A stretch of 64,000 nucleotides of DNA from Diploscapter coronatus (taxonomy: Eukaryota > Nematoda > Chromadorea > Rhabditida > Rhabditidae). The stretch spans positions 10,803,249-10,867,248 of the forward strand of contig OZ038423.1 in assembly GCA_964036155.1 (NCBI GenBank), in the 5' to 3' direction. Below, piece by piece: positions 48,601 to 63,100 of this stretch. Below the pieces are notes generated by a model that was given only the letters and a program-made list of their open reading frames with translations, was not told the DNA's origin and did no database searches. Each line of letters opens with the position of its first letter. The first letter of the stretch is position 1. A program made the translations under genes and the position numbers.

Positions 48601-51600
48601 TGATAATGCTTTTCACATGTGTTGCCAAATCTATTTCTTTTCCTCTTGAAATCCCATATTATTTCTCCATTGTCGAACTTCTTTTTACTTCAATTTTTCA
48701 AAGCTCTCTCGAAAACCATCATTTCTAATGACGGCCGCGATACGGCGCACTCTATATATCGCAACATATTTTTGCCGTTTTGTGAAATTTCGCACGCCTC
48801 TTATTTTTCATCTTCGTTTTGCTTCAGGGAATACTAGCTACAGTAATCCTGAAATGCATTGTGGTTATGAATAATATTTTTAAGGGGTTTTCTTTAAATT
48901 GGGATATCACTTTATTTAAATCTAGGGATATATGAAGTCCGGACATATCAAATCTCAAATCCTACAACTATCGGCATTTTGAAAGCAATATCTCAAACGA
49001 TTTTCTAATTCGCAGCCCCTATCTTTCAACACTTTGCATATAAATTTATGAGCATTAGATCAAAAAGAGGAGAACGAGAGACAAAGAAAGCATAAGAAAG
49101 AGGAGAGAAAGAGAGACTGTCGGAAAACGGTTCATTCAAATGACAGCCGGCTGTAGCAAAGTGGCTGTCGCTTAGAGCCGCCTGATTAATTTGCCCTTTT
49201 GAGAAAAGGCGATGAAAGTGATGATGAAATTATTTTTATGCCAATGTTTGAGCATAGGAATTCAAAACGAATGAGATGTTTGATGAAGATCAACTTTATA
49301 ATAATTTAAATTCCTGAAATGTTTATTTTCAAAATTTAGAGCATGTATTCTTGATGAAGATCAGTTTTTTCTTCTAGGTAACAATTAGCTTAAATTTGAA
49401 TTTTATTTCGAATCCCCCAATTTTGAAATTGAAAACGTTAATTTATTTCTGAATAGCGTTATGCGCGCAACTCGCTTTCGGAGCCGATTTCAATTTTGTC
49501 GTTTCTGCTGAGTTTTATTTAATTTCCTATTCGCATAGCGAAGGGAGGCTTTTAGAGCGTTATTCTATCAATTTCCATTTTCTGCCTCCCCGAAAAGAAG
49601 ATGCCCATAATGAAATGATGATGAATAAGGCCTTTTCAGAGATAGGGACTACGATAACTTTCAGTCAAATCTATGATTCTTTCTTTTCTTTGGAAAATAA
49701 AATTATTTTTTTGGTTTATTTCTCTTAGAGTCTCTCACTTTGATATTCTCCATGAAGTTCTACATCCTTTCCATACAAAATTCATACTATTTCTCCATTC
49801 CCTAACTCTTAAAATCTCCATTTTTAACTATCTATCATAGGCATTCCATTTTACTCTGATTCTCTGAGCCTCTTGGGAATACTCTTTATTTTCCGCTTCT
49901 CTTAAGTCTCTCAAATTTGAATTGTCTTTGGCAATTTCGAAAATGAGCACAATCTGATTGAAAATTTGAAGATTTGAAATGGAAGATAAATAGCATTGGA
50001 AATTTAGAGAGGAAAAGAAAGAAAGTTATTTTCAGAGACAAAAATTTCCCGAGATGCAGTTGAGATATATCAAACCCGGCAAAGAGTTATTCATTTGCCC
50101 TTAGGGATAAATCCTTCTTCTAACCATATTTGGACAACAAAATAATTGACATTTGTGTGACAAAGCAAGTATTCAGTGTCGTATAAAATACTGTTTAAAA
50201 TTCTATACCTTATCGCAGAATGTAAGAAGACTATGAGCTTTGTGAAGATAGTATAAAATTCCATAACTTTTCGGGATCAGTAGCCTGAAAGTCCAAATTT
50301 CTACGAGATCTCTTTAGATCTTTGCGGTATTCACAAAGCCTAAAATCAAGACAAAGGCTTTGTCAAAGTTTTCGATTTTTTTAGAAATCGGCACATTTTT
50401 GAAGTAAAAACCATTTCATTCGCAATTTTTTCAAAAAAGAAATGATTATTCTAAACCCCAAGAATTATGTTTAATCTCGCCTAATTTGCGTTTGAATTGC
50501 TCGGTTTTGTTCAATAGCAAGGGTCATTTTTACGCGAGGCGTCTTTTGAGAGACAAACTTTTCGTTCATTCGACAAAATTTCGTGTCATGCAACATAAAA
50601 GTCGGTCGGAAAGCGAAGGCCTTTAATTTCCAACTTTCAAGGATGCCGATTAAAATTCTGACACAGAAACGGAGAAAAACGCCGTAAAATGTAATCCTGA
50701 TAGACAAATAAAGAATATTTAACTTGAAAATCATGGTTTTTATATGAAAACCAGCTGTTTCCTAATTGTTTAATGAGTTTTGTGATTTTCCAAGCAATTT
50801 AAACCGCGAATATTCATGTGCTTCATTATGTTGTTCTTACATGTTCTAGAAAGAACACTCATTTTTCATCTTTAATCGTTTTTTTCTCTCGATGAGGCGT
50901 CCTTTTCATTGCTTGATTAGTCATCGTTAAAGACATTCACGAAAAATCGCTTTCTTGCTTGTCTAATAATTGCCTCTTTAGTTTCAAATATAAGACCCGC
51001 CTATTTTTTATTCGAACATTTCGCCCCGTACCTCTAACAGTCATACGTTCTGTGATATAACATGAGGAGGAGGGAAGAATTCTGAATATCATTATTTCAA
51101 ACGGTGTTTTGAGGCAGGATTTACCTTATGAGAAAAGGAACCACTCCCATTTTTAAATCAAAGAATGAAACTCAGAATATCATTAGCCGTATTTTCCTGT
51201 ACTAAAGAAAAACGGTTTTTGAGCGCGATTTACATATGAATAACAAACATTTCTTCTTTTTCTGATTTGGGCGCGTTTCGCGCAAGTCGAAATTTGTCAA
51301 TCTTTTCTATAATAGCTGCACTCTATTTCTTTCCTTTATGAAAATGAATAAGCAAAGGATTACGGTAGCCCATCCGCCTCTCTATGAAATTGTGTATGAC
51401 AATAAAAGTTTGAAACGATAGAGAGAGGAAAAGAAAGAGAGGTAGAGAGAAGGAAAAAGAGAAAGGAGAAATAGTGAAGAACTTTGATAGAGAAAAAGAA
51501 AAGTCTATAAAACCTGCGCGCGCCATAACGCCTCATTGTAGTAAGAAGTCGGAAGGAAAAACTCTGACAGCGATCGCGGAATCTTGCAATTTGTCTGTTG

Positions 51601-54600
51601 CCAAATCAAGTATCAGGCATTGGAAATTTTCGAAGAGATATCAGAGTTTTGTCATCTGGTGTCTGAGTTTCTATTGTTGTCGGGCCAAAATGTCAAAAAT
51701 TCTCATTTTTCTTTGTCATTATGAGAAATGAAATGATAGGAATTTAGAAACTTTTCCTTGCTATTCTTCAAGATAATGATATCGGATAACAAACTCTGCT
51801 ACCTGATTTGTTGTCGAATTTCAAAAAGTGCGACTTTGACTCGAAAATTTCATTTCTGAATTTGTGAAGAATGAGTGTTCATTTTCAAGGTTTTTCTGAA
51901 CGCACCAGCGCTATGGAAAATTCATTAGATTTTCTAACAAAGACGATTTGTATATAGAGATTTTTGAAGGTGAGAAATAGAGAGGGAAATGAAGAAAGAG
52001 AAAGAAAACGAGGAAAAGATGAACATTTGACATGATTCCCATTAGAAAACGGTGAATTTGCAAATCTTTGACTCTATTTCCTTGCCCTCTCTTCTTCCTT
52101 TGATCTATCGTTTCTAGCTGTCTTTGTACTCGAACGGTACCATTTATCTTCCTCATTTTTACATCATTCTAATCGATAATCACGTTTTTTCATACAAAAG
52201 CCGATCTTCATCATTTTTACACCGTAATTAGCTAAATTTCATTTTTTGTAGTGAAAAATACCGACAAAGTGACTTTGAAAATGTCGGACTAAGGAAACAT
52301 TCAAAATAGCGCTATTTTATAAAACATTTTAGAAAGGAGAAAAATTGTTTTCGATAGAAAATTAGTCCAACATTTGCTAAAACAAAGTGTAAGTGTATTT
52401 TACACCCAAAATTGCTATTTTGTTCCCAAAAAATGGGAATAATTTGGCGGAAAATGTTCTTGTGGTGGGAAATTAGTCTCGCTACACTTCGCAAAATATC
52501 GCAAACATTGTTTGTTTTATTACTTTTAAGTAGACTTTCGGGCCGCTTTTTGAAGTCGCTTCAAAATTTTTATCGTTTTTATCATCGCAAATGATAAGAA
52601 AATAGGGAGTTTTTATGAGTGGAATTTTATAAGCCTACCGTAATTTCGATAAGGATGTTGGCTTTTATTACCTCTGTCATGATTGTCTAGTGTGATATTA
52701 GTTCGTCAAACCGTTTGTGCCGTATCATAATCACTTTGCAGCGCTATGCTTTGTCACAGAAAAGCTGATCTTCATTAATTTTTAACTTCAAATGTCATAT
52801 GTTGTATAATTCTTGGTTTCTAAACCCTATACTTTATCATAAGACAGGCCGGATTCAATTTTGCCTTCTAAATTTGGAAATTCGCTAAAATTTTGCGTCC
52901 CATGAAGTCTCGTCTCTGAAAATATTCAATTACGATAAATTCTCTTTCAGCCTTAAAAGATAGAATTCATTTCAATTTCATTTCATCTATCTGCTGCCCT
53001 AAGGCCTCACAAATAATGAGAAAAATAACGTTGTATTTGGCTAAGTTTGCAGATAGCGAAGACTTTATGTTTCTTTTTCTCGGATATTCTAGAATTTCGA
53101 TACTATTTCTCCTTCTCTGACTCCTTTTATCACGAAATTTCTTGCTATCTCCCATTTTCTGAATCTTTTCATCGTCAAACTCCCACATATTTCCCCAAAT
53201 CTTCTCTGGCTCGTTATTTTTCTTCCTCTCTCTCATAAACTCTGACTATTTTCCGAGTTTCCATAGGCAGCTTTATGTTTTGCTTGAGGCCCCGCCCACT
53301 TTTTTCAAAGACACAGCGCTCATCTTCGAAATAAAATTGCTTCAAATTGATTGAAGGAGGGAGAAATAGCACTCAAAGATAAGCGAAGAAAAGAAAAATA
53401 CATTTTCCTCTTTCTCTGCGTCTTTCCACTCCCATATTTAAATTATCTCTTTCTCTAACTCTTTCTATCTATTTATGACCACATTATAAGCATAGAGAGC
53501 TACCGTAGTCCTTGCCCTCCTCTATAACTCATTTATTATTGCCCTGAAAAGATAATTCCTTAATACTGCATTCATGCTCTAACGCTAAAATAATTCACAG
53601 AGATTAGCAATTTTGCGCCCATCTCTAAATTATTTCAGCTTCTTATAGAGCGGCAATAATTAATTCAGGCAATTTTCAGATTGAAGTATAGTTATCTTGA
53701 GCTAATTTCATATGATTCCTGAAAACTTGGAAATTATCTGAAGCGTTTTAGGTCTATTCTTCAGCATTATGTTATTTTAAGAGATAGTATACTGAAACTT
53801 GATCTTCATATAATTGATGAATGAAATTGATAAGTTTATAAATCGTAAAGTTATAGCTTGAACGCGATTATATTTGGTCTGATTTCTAATTTCTATCTTT
53901 CCGGCCAATTTTCATGAGATGTGAAATTCAATACAATGTGCATTATACTCTATGCGAGAGATGACACTTGTAAATATATACATTAACTCTGAGCTTGAGG
54001 TTTTGAGAAAATCAAATAATATGAAATTTTAAGGCGCTCTCAGATTTCAAAACCCCGTAGATTTCCGGATTTGTTAAAAGTTTGCTATTTCTTTAATTTT
54101 ATTCAGATAAAAATTGAATGCTATGAAAAGCTAGATTATATCTAAGATATCTCAAATCATTGCTTTTACGGCTTTTAAAATTTGAATAATTTGTCTATAT
54201 AATGTTTAAGCATAGGCATTTCTCCTTGAAACCGTTTTTCATATCAACTTTATTTGATGATGATATTTTTGCCTCAATATTGACATTTTTCATAGAGAGC
54301 TGTCATTATAAAGCAAAGTGAGTTATCGGTCTTTCTTATGAAAGTTATTGAAAAGACAATACAGAAAATACTAGGACAAATATGAAGAGAAATAGTTTGA
54401 AAATGAGAGGAAGAAAGACAGAGAAGAAGGTAAAGCTTGAGATTTTCAACCTCAGATGATGGAATGGTGGTACGAAATTTTTGATTCTTTCTTTGCGTCT
54501 CTCGCTCTCTTTTCTGTATTCTTTCTCTCTCTCGCCCCGCCCCCTTTGCCCTTTATCAAAATCTCTCTGCGTCTTTTCTTTCCTCTCGTTTCTAATAATC

Positions 54601-57185
54601 CCTCATTTTACTTAATTTGAGGTTCGGAAGCTTCATTCTCGTTACGCTAAGTGATTTTGATTTCTCCCAAATTTGGACCCCAAGATTTTCTGGAAAATAT
54701 TCAATTATCAAGCATGTGGCAGAATATTAGCCTGCAAAAATGTCTTTTTTCTTAATTTGTTTAAAGACTTATACTTTTGAAGAAATTTGTGAAAAATAAT
54801 AGATTTTTCGTACTTATAATGAATTCTCTATCAAATTTGGGGTAATCCTATTTACCAATTTTCAATTTCCACCCCCATTTCTTATTAAATCATTTCGTTA
54901 TGACATTTCTTTCCATCACTCGACGATTTCGGTAATATTTGCCCTGCCAAACAGATTCTTCAGAAATTCGAAAATAGTCGTAAAATTTAATTACTCCTTC
55001 CTTCTTCTTTGGTAATGTCAAATTCTACCGCTATCATTCCGATTATTTATTTCCCTATCAGATCTCCTATCATTATCATTTCCGAATTTAGTTGGAGTTA
55101 TTTTTGATAATTTCCAAATTTCTCAGGGTTTGTAACATTATGATTCACAGAGAAAACTAACTTTCATTCTTTTATTTATTTTTATCAGCATTACATCTCT
55201 TTATTCCCGATTGTCGTGATACTTTTAATCATTATCAAATTCCTTATTTCTTAAATTATCATTCATTGACAAGCTGATATTCACTTTTAAGTAAGGAAGC
55301 CATATCTCTTTTATAAAATGATATGACGTCACCTACGCCTTTTAAGATAGCGTCCTATCATTCAATTTGCATTTTTACAAGGAAGCTGACAACCTTCATC
55401 ATTCACAATTCGACTATAATTGACGGCGTTTCAAGAATTCGCATCTTTTTGCATCATTTTATCAATCTCTTAATTGTCATTTTTCTTATCAACTTCTTAT
55501 CAGTTCTCTCTTTCCCTACCACTGATTCTGTCGATTTCTCCCATGTAACTTCTCCATCATTTCAACACTGGACGGAGACAAGGGGCGCGTGCCGAAAAAA
55601 TTATTCAAAATGGGAGGGACTTCCGGAAACCGTATTTTGCAAAATTTTTACGCCTTTTATTGGTTAGATCTTGCTCTTCATTCCTAACGTTTCAATACCC
55701 TTTATGGTGATGCTTATGATGCTAAATTGATATAACTTCCTATAGCGAGAAAGCTGATCTTCGTCGGAAATCGTCATGGTGTTCATGTAATTTGGAATAA
55801 TTTCGACATTTTTATGCGATAAGACTGATTATCATTTAAAAGTTCATAGAATGCACACTTCTGAAAGAGTCCCTATTTTAAGAATATTATTATCCTTTTT
55901 CCAAGATGTACATTCTGAAGAAATTTCACTTCAATGGTACCACCTAAAATATGGGATAGGGGCGTGGCCTCAAATTAGTCCTCTCTGCGCTACGCCTTTT
56001 CGCGATGACCAATCATAATTAGATTTGTCAATGTACATATTTAGTCGTCGTGTGTTCAACTAAACCACGATTCGATTAAAAACGACTATATTCCCTGCGT
56101 CTTTTCCCTCGTTCGATGATTAAGCATACCAGAGTGTGCATAGAGTCAGGCTCATTTTGAAATATAGTCTCCCAAATCCGACCAGTGTATATATGACTTC
56201 TGGAGAAGGTGATCTTCATCATTTGACAAAGTATATCTCTTCTGAAAAGGTCTGCGATGTTTTCTCTGAGATTTATGATCTGAAAGTCTTTAGTTGGCTT
56301 TATATGGAAATTTTTTTAGATTTCAGCCCCGCCCTTTTTTCACACGACGATTTTTTATTGACAGTTCGGCGCGTCTCACCCCGTCTCATATTTTCCTCAT
56401 TTTAACAAACGCCGCATCGCTGATTTCGATCTACGAAGGCGCTTTTTTGAAACGGCACCCCCACAGAGGGGTAATTCATTGATTTTTTTGCACGCACTCA
56501 CCCTCACCCTCGAATGTTTCTATAACTTTTAAGCTGAATGGTCTATTTACAAAAGCATAAATCGTTTGTAGTTAGCACTGATTTTTCTGAGGGTGATCTG
56601 GCACAAAATTGTAGTTTTGTATATTTTCTCATTGATGAATTCAAAAATCTGACTCCCAGATTATTTTTCTTTTCTGATTCTAGCACTTTTAGCGGCATTT
56701 CCAATATTACAAAAACATAAAATAGCTAATTCAGCAATATTGACCATCACTGAAAAAGTCAACATACATATCATATGAAAAGGTGATTTTTGAATGTGCA
56801 AAAACATGAAGAAATCAACAATTTCTCAACTTTCATCAAAACCTCTTCATTCTAAAGTTGTGATTCATTAAGACGTGTCCAAATGTTTGCAACAAAAACT
56901 GTCTCAATTAGGGCTGAGCTTGAGACTTAACAGCGAAAGATATCAAATTTCCAAATCACTACCACTCGGCTATTCATTATCTCCTCTCGGCGACCGCGCG
57001 ATTTATTGACATTGCGCCTCACGCCGCTTATTTGTAAACCCCTTTTCAAAACTCCGCCCCCAAAAATTTGACCCTTATTTCATTCTCGTGTCGTGTTTTC
57101 TTGTAGAATTTATCGCTACATATTCGATCGTTACAAGCGTTGTTTGCGCAAATGATATTATTTCAAATTTTCAGATAGATGAATT

Positions 57186-60100
57186 ATGGCTACCACATCT
57201 TCGTTGAGTTTAGCTGCATCAAGGCGTAAACAACAGAAACCTCAAAGGCTACCTGGCGAAGAGGACGACGATAGTCCAGGTTTTTTTCTTTTTTTTTTTT
57301 GTAATTTATGCGATTTTTCGAAACAGTAATTCCCTGATTTCTTATCTAACTTAAGACTAGGTATTCCAAATTTGGTATCAAGTTGATTCCTGGTTCTTGA
57401 GAACATTTTGACGTCATAGTTGTCATATCCTGATTTTATTTTGAACGCGAAATGTAGCATTTTTAAGAGTAGGAATGAATTTGATCATCATTTCAATATT
57501 TGTAACTCGTTTATTTGCTCTTTTCCGCTCATTATGTCTGACTCATAAATTTCGTTTCTTTTTCTTATTCTCTCTCGCGAAATTCAGCTTTTCTCTGATC
57601 TCTAGACCTAAAAATGAAATAACAGGCGCTTTTTGCAGGGCAGAGATTTGATTAATTCGCTTTTGCGATTTGATGGAAAATGATAAGAAGTATCGCAAAG
57701 GTATTTCATCGAGTACTTTTGTCTAAACCTTGATTGGAAGCTAACTACTTATTTTTGATCATTTTCACTATACTTTTCTAAATCAGTATTGTTATTTGTA
57801 AAAGTAGCTTTTGAATTGGTAAGTTAGCGATAACTATTAATGTTTTTTTTTTTTAATTTAATAATCTTAAGCCAGTACTTTTCTCTGTATTTTCAAAAAA
57901 AATTTTCAGATACCTAAAATTTGAAAATGTCATGTTTATTTCATAACCTAGACGCGCTCCTTCCTTAATTTCTACCTTTGTTTCATCAAATTTGGTATTT
58001 CTTATGCTCTCTCGAACTTAAATACTATTCCACTTTTTGCCGTCCTTGAATCACTCGTTTTTGCGTTAACAGTTGCTTCAATCTTTATGATTCTTTGCGC
58101 TCTCCTAATTCTCAATGGTCTTTCCTTAAATAGCAACTTTTCATTACCCATTTTGATCATTTTGGGAATGATGAATTTATGAGAGAAAGAGAGAGAGGAA
58201 CTTTAACGACGCGCGCCTCCACATTAAATTTCAATGTTATTTGAGGTGGGATTTGAAAAGTTGAGAAATAATACAAATAAGTAAATTCATTCGAAATTAT
58301 TAGAGAACTAAACTGATCTTCGTCCAAAGTTTCGTGATAAAAATCTTGATGTTCTGACGTCGTTTTAATGAAGATCAGCCTTTCTATTCCTAAAATAATT
58401 ACATTTTTATTGGAAATGAAAATCTGTTTAAATTCTTTCATAACTACCGTAGTCCGAAAAAGGAATGAATCTATTTCAACCACTCATATGCGCCATGTTT
58501 CTGCGCTCTTTTCCCTCTCCTCCTATTTCATACTCTCGCTTCTCGCTTATTATCTATGACCGCAGATATGGCCAGAGGCTAGACCACGCCCCCTTTCGCT
58601 ATACATATAAGGCTAGACACGTAGAGGAACGCGTAATGAGCGGAGGCTCAATAGAAATTCAATTGAAACATTGTTATCTGTATCTCTAGACTCTCTCTAT
58701 TTTCTTTGATAAAGGAGAATCTCTAGCCATAAGAAGAAATTGAGAGAAAATTTGATAGAATGACATTATATTTTCACTTTTCTTTGATAAATTGTATCTT
58801 CCATTTTTGAAATTTAAAGATTCTATCAGCGAAAAAGATGTCTTTATGACATTATGAAGGAGAAACTGGAAAGACTATTGAAAAATAAGACGAAAGAGAA
58901 AATTAGGAATTATGAAAAAGTACATGCGTTTAAAAATTTTCGTCGTCTCGAGGTCGCATTAAATCGCATCGCGGCGCCAAATTGCGGCTAATCACATTAA
59001 TTTACGCGCAAATTTAATGAATTGAAAAGAGGGATTTCAATGATGAAAATTGACAAAAATCATCTCCTTCCATTTGACCTGTAAGTTTTTAGAACTTGTA
59101 GCAAGTAGTTTATTCTAAGAAAATATTTACATTGCTGTCTAAAATTTCATGAATTTTTGATAGTTTTTTCGCTTTCGAAGATTATTTGTATTTCATCATC
59201 TTCTTTCTACCTTTCGTCTTTTTCATCATAAAATTGCATCATAAAAGGGGGCAATCTCGGAAATTTTCATCCCCGGATTAAAACGACGAAGAGGCAATTT
59301 TCGGATTATTTTATGATTGTGCTCTTAAAATTCTCAAAGAGAAGAATCTCGATTTATTTTGAAAATCTGAAAATGCATATTTCATTCATACAGTAATCTT
59401 CATAGTTTCCCCATTCATAGAAATTCCTATCAGCCCCGCCCACTCGTGGGATATCTGAATAGAGAACGAGAAGAAAAGATGAATAAAAATCATATTCAAT
59501 AGATTACGATAGGAAATTTTTGGAAAGGAGACACATTAAGAAAATATTATGCATTTTCATAAAAGTGCAACCTACTTATCGTTTTTTCCCATTTGAGATG
59601 TTTTTCATCAAAGAATATCGCGCGCGCGTATAGACCAGCTGGCTTTCGGAGCTCATAAAGGCGCTAAAAAATGGAAATACTGTATTTTTTATGCGCTTGT
59701 CTTTTGGTAATGCAGAAAAGCGCCTTTTTCTGTGAGTGAAATGGCATACATTTGATGGACATGAGGCGAACATCATGAGGATTGAATGAATTTGCGCGAA
59801 AATTTGCAATTTTTGAGAAAAAACGTGAAGATCAGCTTTTTTATTGATTTTTTTGGGAAAATACCTGCTTAGGAAGTAAAATACACAACGAAAAACCCGT
59901 ACTCAATTCAAAGTTTCATGAAGAACACATTTTAAAAGCTCATTTTTACGTCCTAAAGTTTACTTTGACTGGGTTTATCAATATTTTGATGATAGGTCTT
60001 ATCAACGAGGATAAGGTGATCAATTATCACTTATCCTTGTGGCCGACGGCGGTAATTTTTCATAAGCCACCGTTGCAAAGCGCGCTCCAATGATAATCCT

Positions 60101-63100
60101 TCCTGCCCCATCGCCAATATGAGTGTAACAATATGAAGCGACTCAGGGTAATTTTTCATCTTCTCCTATCTTCACACTCTCTATCATATGCCAATATGTC
60201 TCTCTAAACTCTCCCCAGACAACGTTATGTTTCTATTCAGATGATAAGTTTATATCCTGGTCGGTTTTCTAAAATGATATTTCTAGCAATGCTAAACCGA
60301 CAATTGTTTTAGGGACAAACATCAGATTTTGCACTATTTTGAAATACTTGTAAACCATAAAATATGCTAAAATGAACAACGCAGCTGATTTCTGTTGAAG
60401 TTTTTATATGGTATTGTAAAACTGCGACGAATCTGCATTTTTCGAGATTTCATTCATGAATTGGGTAGGTCAATTGGCTCAGTTGGATATATCTCCGGCC
60501 AGAATTTTTGCAAAAATCGTCTCTTTCGTATGAAAACCCCATAAAAACGAGCGCTGAACACAATCGTTTCAAATCACAAAACATATATGGAAAAGATGCA
60601 GAGAAGGAGAGATAGTATGAAAATAGAGAGGAAAAGAAATTCACAGAAACACGCTCTTTTGTATTCATTTTGAAGCATACAATTTGCGTTTTTGACAGGA
60701 ATCTTCTGAACGAAATAATAGCCTAAATCTTCGCATTTGTTGCATTGAAAAGGAATGAATAAATCCTATCGTATCCTCGAAAATGGGAATAACTGGGAAC
60801 ATTTCTGGGAGCAATTTCTGGGAATAAAAACTTCGATAAAAGCTGATCCTCATTAGTCTAACGATTCAAAAAGTTAAGTTATGAGTTTTGAAAATTTTGC
60901 AAGTTTTTCAAAACCACTTCAATCTCTATTTACGTACTGTATTTTCTTTAGATGAATAGAGGCTTTTTAACAAAAATTCGTTTCCTTGTGAAATTTGATA
61001 TCTTCGCAGCGAAAAGCTTTTGAATTGTGTGAATTTTTGAAAAAGCACCGAAAATTTAAGAATCGCGAAAAAGCGAGCAGTTATTTGGTGATTTTTCAAT
61101 TCTTCGTTTAAACCGCGAGAACAGATGAAAACATCTATTGTTTAGAACAAAACAATGAAGAAAGTATTGAATTCTGAAGGACCATTTTTGGAAATCTGAG
61201 AAAATAGAAAACGGACTTTTCATTATGAAATAGTACGCAATTTCGTGATACGCGAGAAAATAGAAAAGCGCGCATTTGTCGTACACTTTTTGACTTATAG
61301 CTCAAAGCGATGTCAAACAAAATAAGGGAAGAGCGAAATTAAAAGCAAAAAGCTAGAGAAATTCAAACAATGCGAGGTTTACCGCACTCATATTTCGTGT
61401 ATTGTCTAGGTACTTCGAAAAACTTTGAAATCAGCCGACTTTTTAGGGGTCGAAAAATTTTAACTTTATCACCAAAATCCAATTTCCTTCGGTTGCAAAG
61501 TACCAAACGCAATTTTTTTATTCAGGAAAAATATAAAGGGGTAATTATTTAAGGTCATAAAATAAGCTTCTGAGGTTTTATGATGCTGGGAAACGAAAAA
61601 AATGTTAATCATTGCATATCAAGTTTCAGCGTGGGTTGAATCATTTTATTTTACGGCAGGCGTTTTTGATGATAGTATCATTACAGTGTTTCCGAATTTT
61701 TCTCTGACAAATAAAACGGAAATGTAATTTGTCAATTATTTTATCACTGATTGTCATGTTTAATCATATCAATTTGAAATTTCGCAAATTTGGAAATAAT
61801 TATAGGAATTTGTTCGAAAATTCGTTTTTTCTTATTTTTACAAATATTTTTGCTAAGAAAAAACTTATCTTCACAATATTTCCTGAGAAAAATGACGGGA
61901 AAAAGTTGATTTTTGTCATTTTTATCTTTTACGCTGATAGTTGTGATGAATGATAAACTGATGATAATTTGTCGGGCTGATGATTTGACTTCTTCACTTC
62001 GCCTTGCGTTTCCATAATTCGAATTAGTTATTAGGCCGAATGACACTAGCGAAACGAGGAATTATTCCTTTTCAATCACTCGATAAATTGATTGTTGATG
62101 AAATTGTAGGGCTAAATATGTTTAAAAAATCAAAAATTTTCATTAAAATCTATATACAAATGATAAAACTTCATAATCTTCTTCAAAAAGACAATGAAGA
62201 TCAACCTAGTTCGTCATTTTACAGGGGATAAATATGAAGATCAGCTATTTCATGGTAAAGCATGCAGTACTAAACCGTCGGACATATTCCATTCCCAAAT
62301 CTGTGCCTTCATAAACCAATTGTCCAAAAGGAATTAAAACACTCGTACCGGGCGTTTTTCTTTTCGAATTTCTCAAGTACATGGCTTAGGGCTTTATGTA
62401 TAATCAAACGATATGAACAAAAAACGCTCAAGAGTACGTGATTTGAAGAGAACATTAGAGAAAAAGAAAACCGCTAACGGCGAGGTAAAGCTTAATCGCT
62501 TATTGTTTGAAGTTGTCGGTACTCTTTTTCCTCTATTCTCTCTCGTTTCTTAACGCTATTTTTCATCTTAAAATTTCCTTGTTGATTTTTTTGCCGGGTA
62601 AATATTGAGGGAAAAACGAGTGGACATAACGAAATGATGAAATCTTTGAAAAAACGCGAAATTTATAAGACTGAAAAAATGAATGATCCAACAGTTTATT
62701 TTCGAAATGACAAATGCTATTTCTGATCATAAGTGAACTGAAAAGATGTATGCTAATTTTTCTAATTGCGAAAGCCTATTGAATGATATAATAGAATAGA
62801 TCCTTTAAAAAAGCTAACTTCTCAGATAAATTTTCCAAGGGTAAAAAACGACCTCATAAAGATTATTGTATCTTCAGACTCCCCCGGTGACGTCACGATG
62901 GACGATGTCTCGGACTCCGACGCTCAGGGCGTATCGTCGTCAGGCGTCTCCCCAATCGATTTGTCTACTTCGAGGAAGGAAAAGTTGATTCTCGAGGATA
63001 AATCGAATCTCATACAATCATTAGCTGCTATCGCTAGTCCTCAGGTAAAAATCGGAAGTTTCCAAATTTTGTTCCCGGAATCTAGGAACATTTTTTGTAG

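Larger units (their letters stand above)
41903..57185. other. 15 kb gene-poor, repeat-saturated region
   Basis: No exon with recognisable homology or a consistent splice structure was found on either strand. The sequence is a mosaic of short degenerate motifs. One is purine-rich GAGAAATAGYRTG (for example 43126, 43591, 43631, 44885, 45586, 47872, 51470, 53362, 54389), with inverted copies (44425, 48552, 48655, 49786, 53101). Others are GATGAAGATCAGCTTT-type words, CTATGCTTTATCAT-type words and CTACAGTAATCC-type words. It probably holds distal 5' exons or enhancers of the zinc-finger gene at 57186, but none is demonstrable. Confidence 0.55.

Noticed and set aside
55323..55667. 114-codon open frame in the gene desert
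   Set aside because: No family resemblance, AT-driven composition and no splice context; probably chance.
60460..60500. TGGCTCAGTTGG, a good tRNA box A match
   Set aside because: No box B or cloverleaf follows within the needed distance, so it is not called as a tRNA gene.
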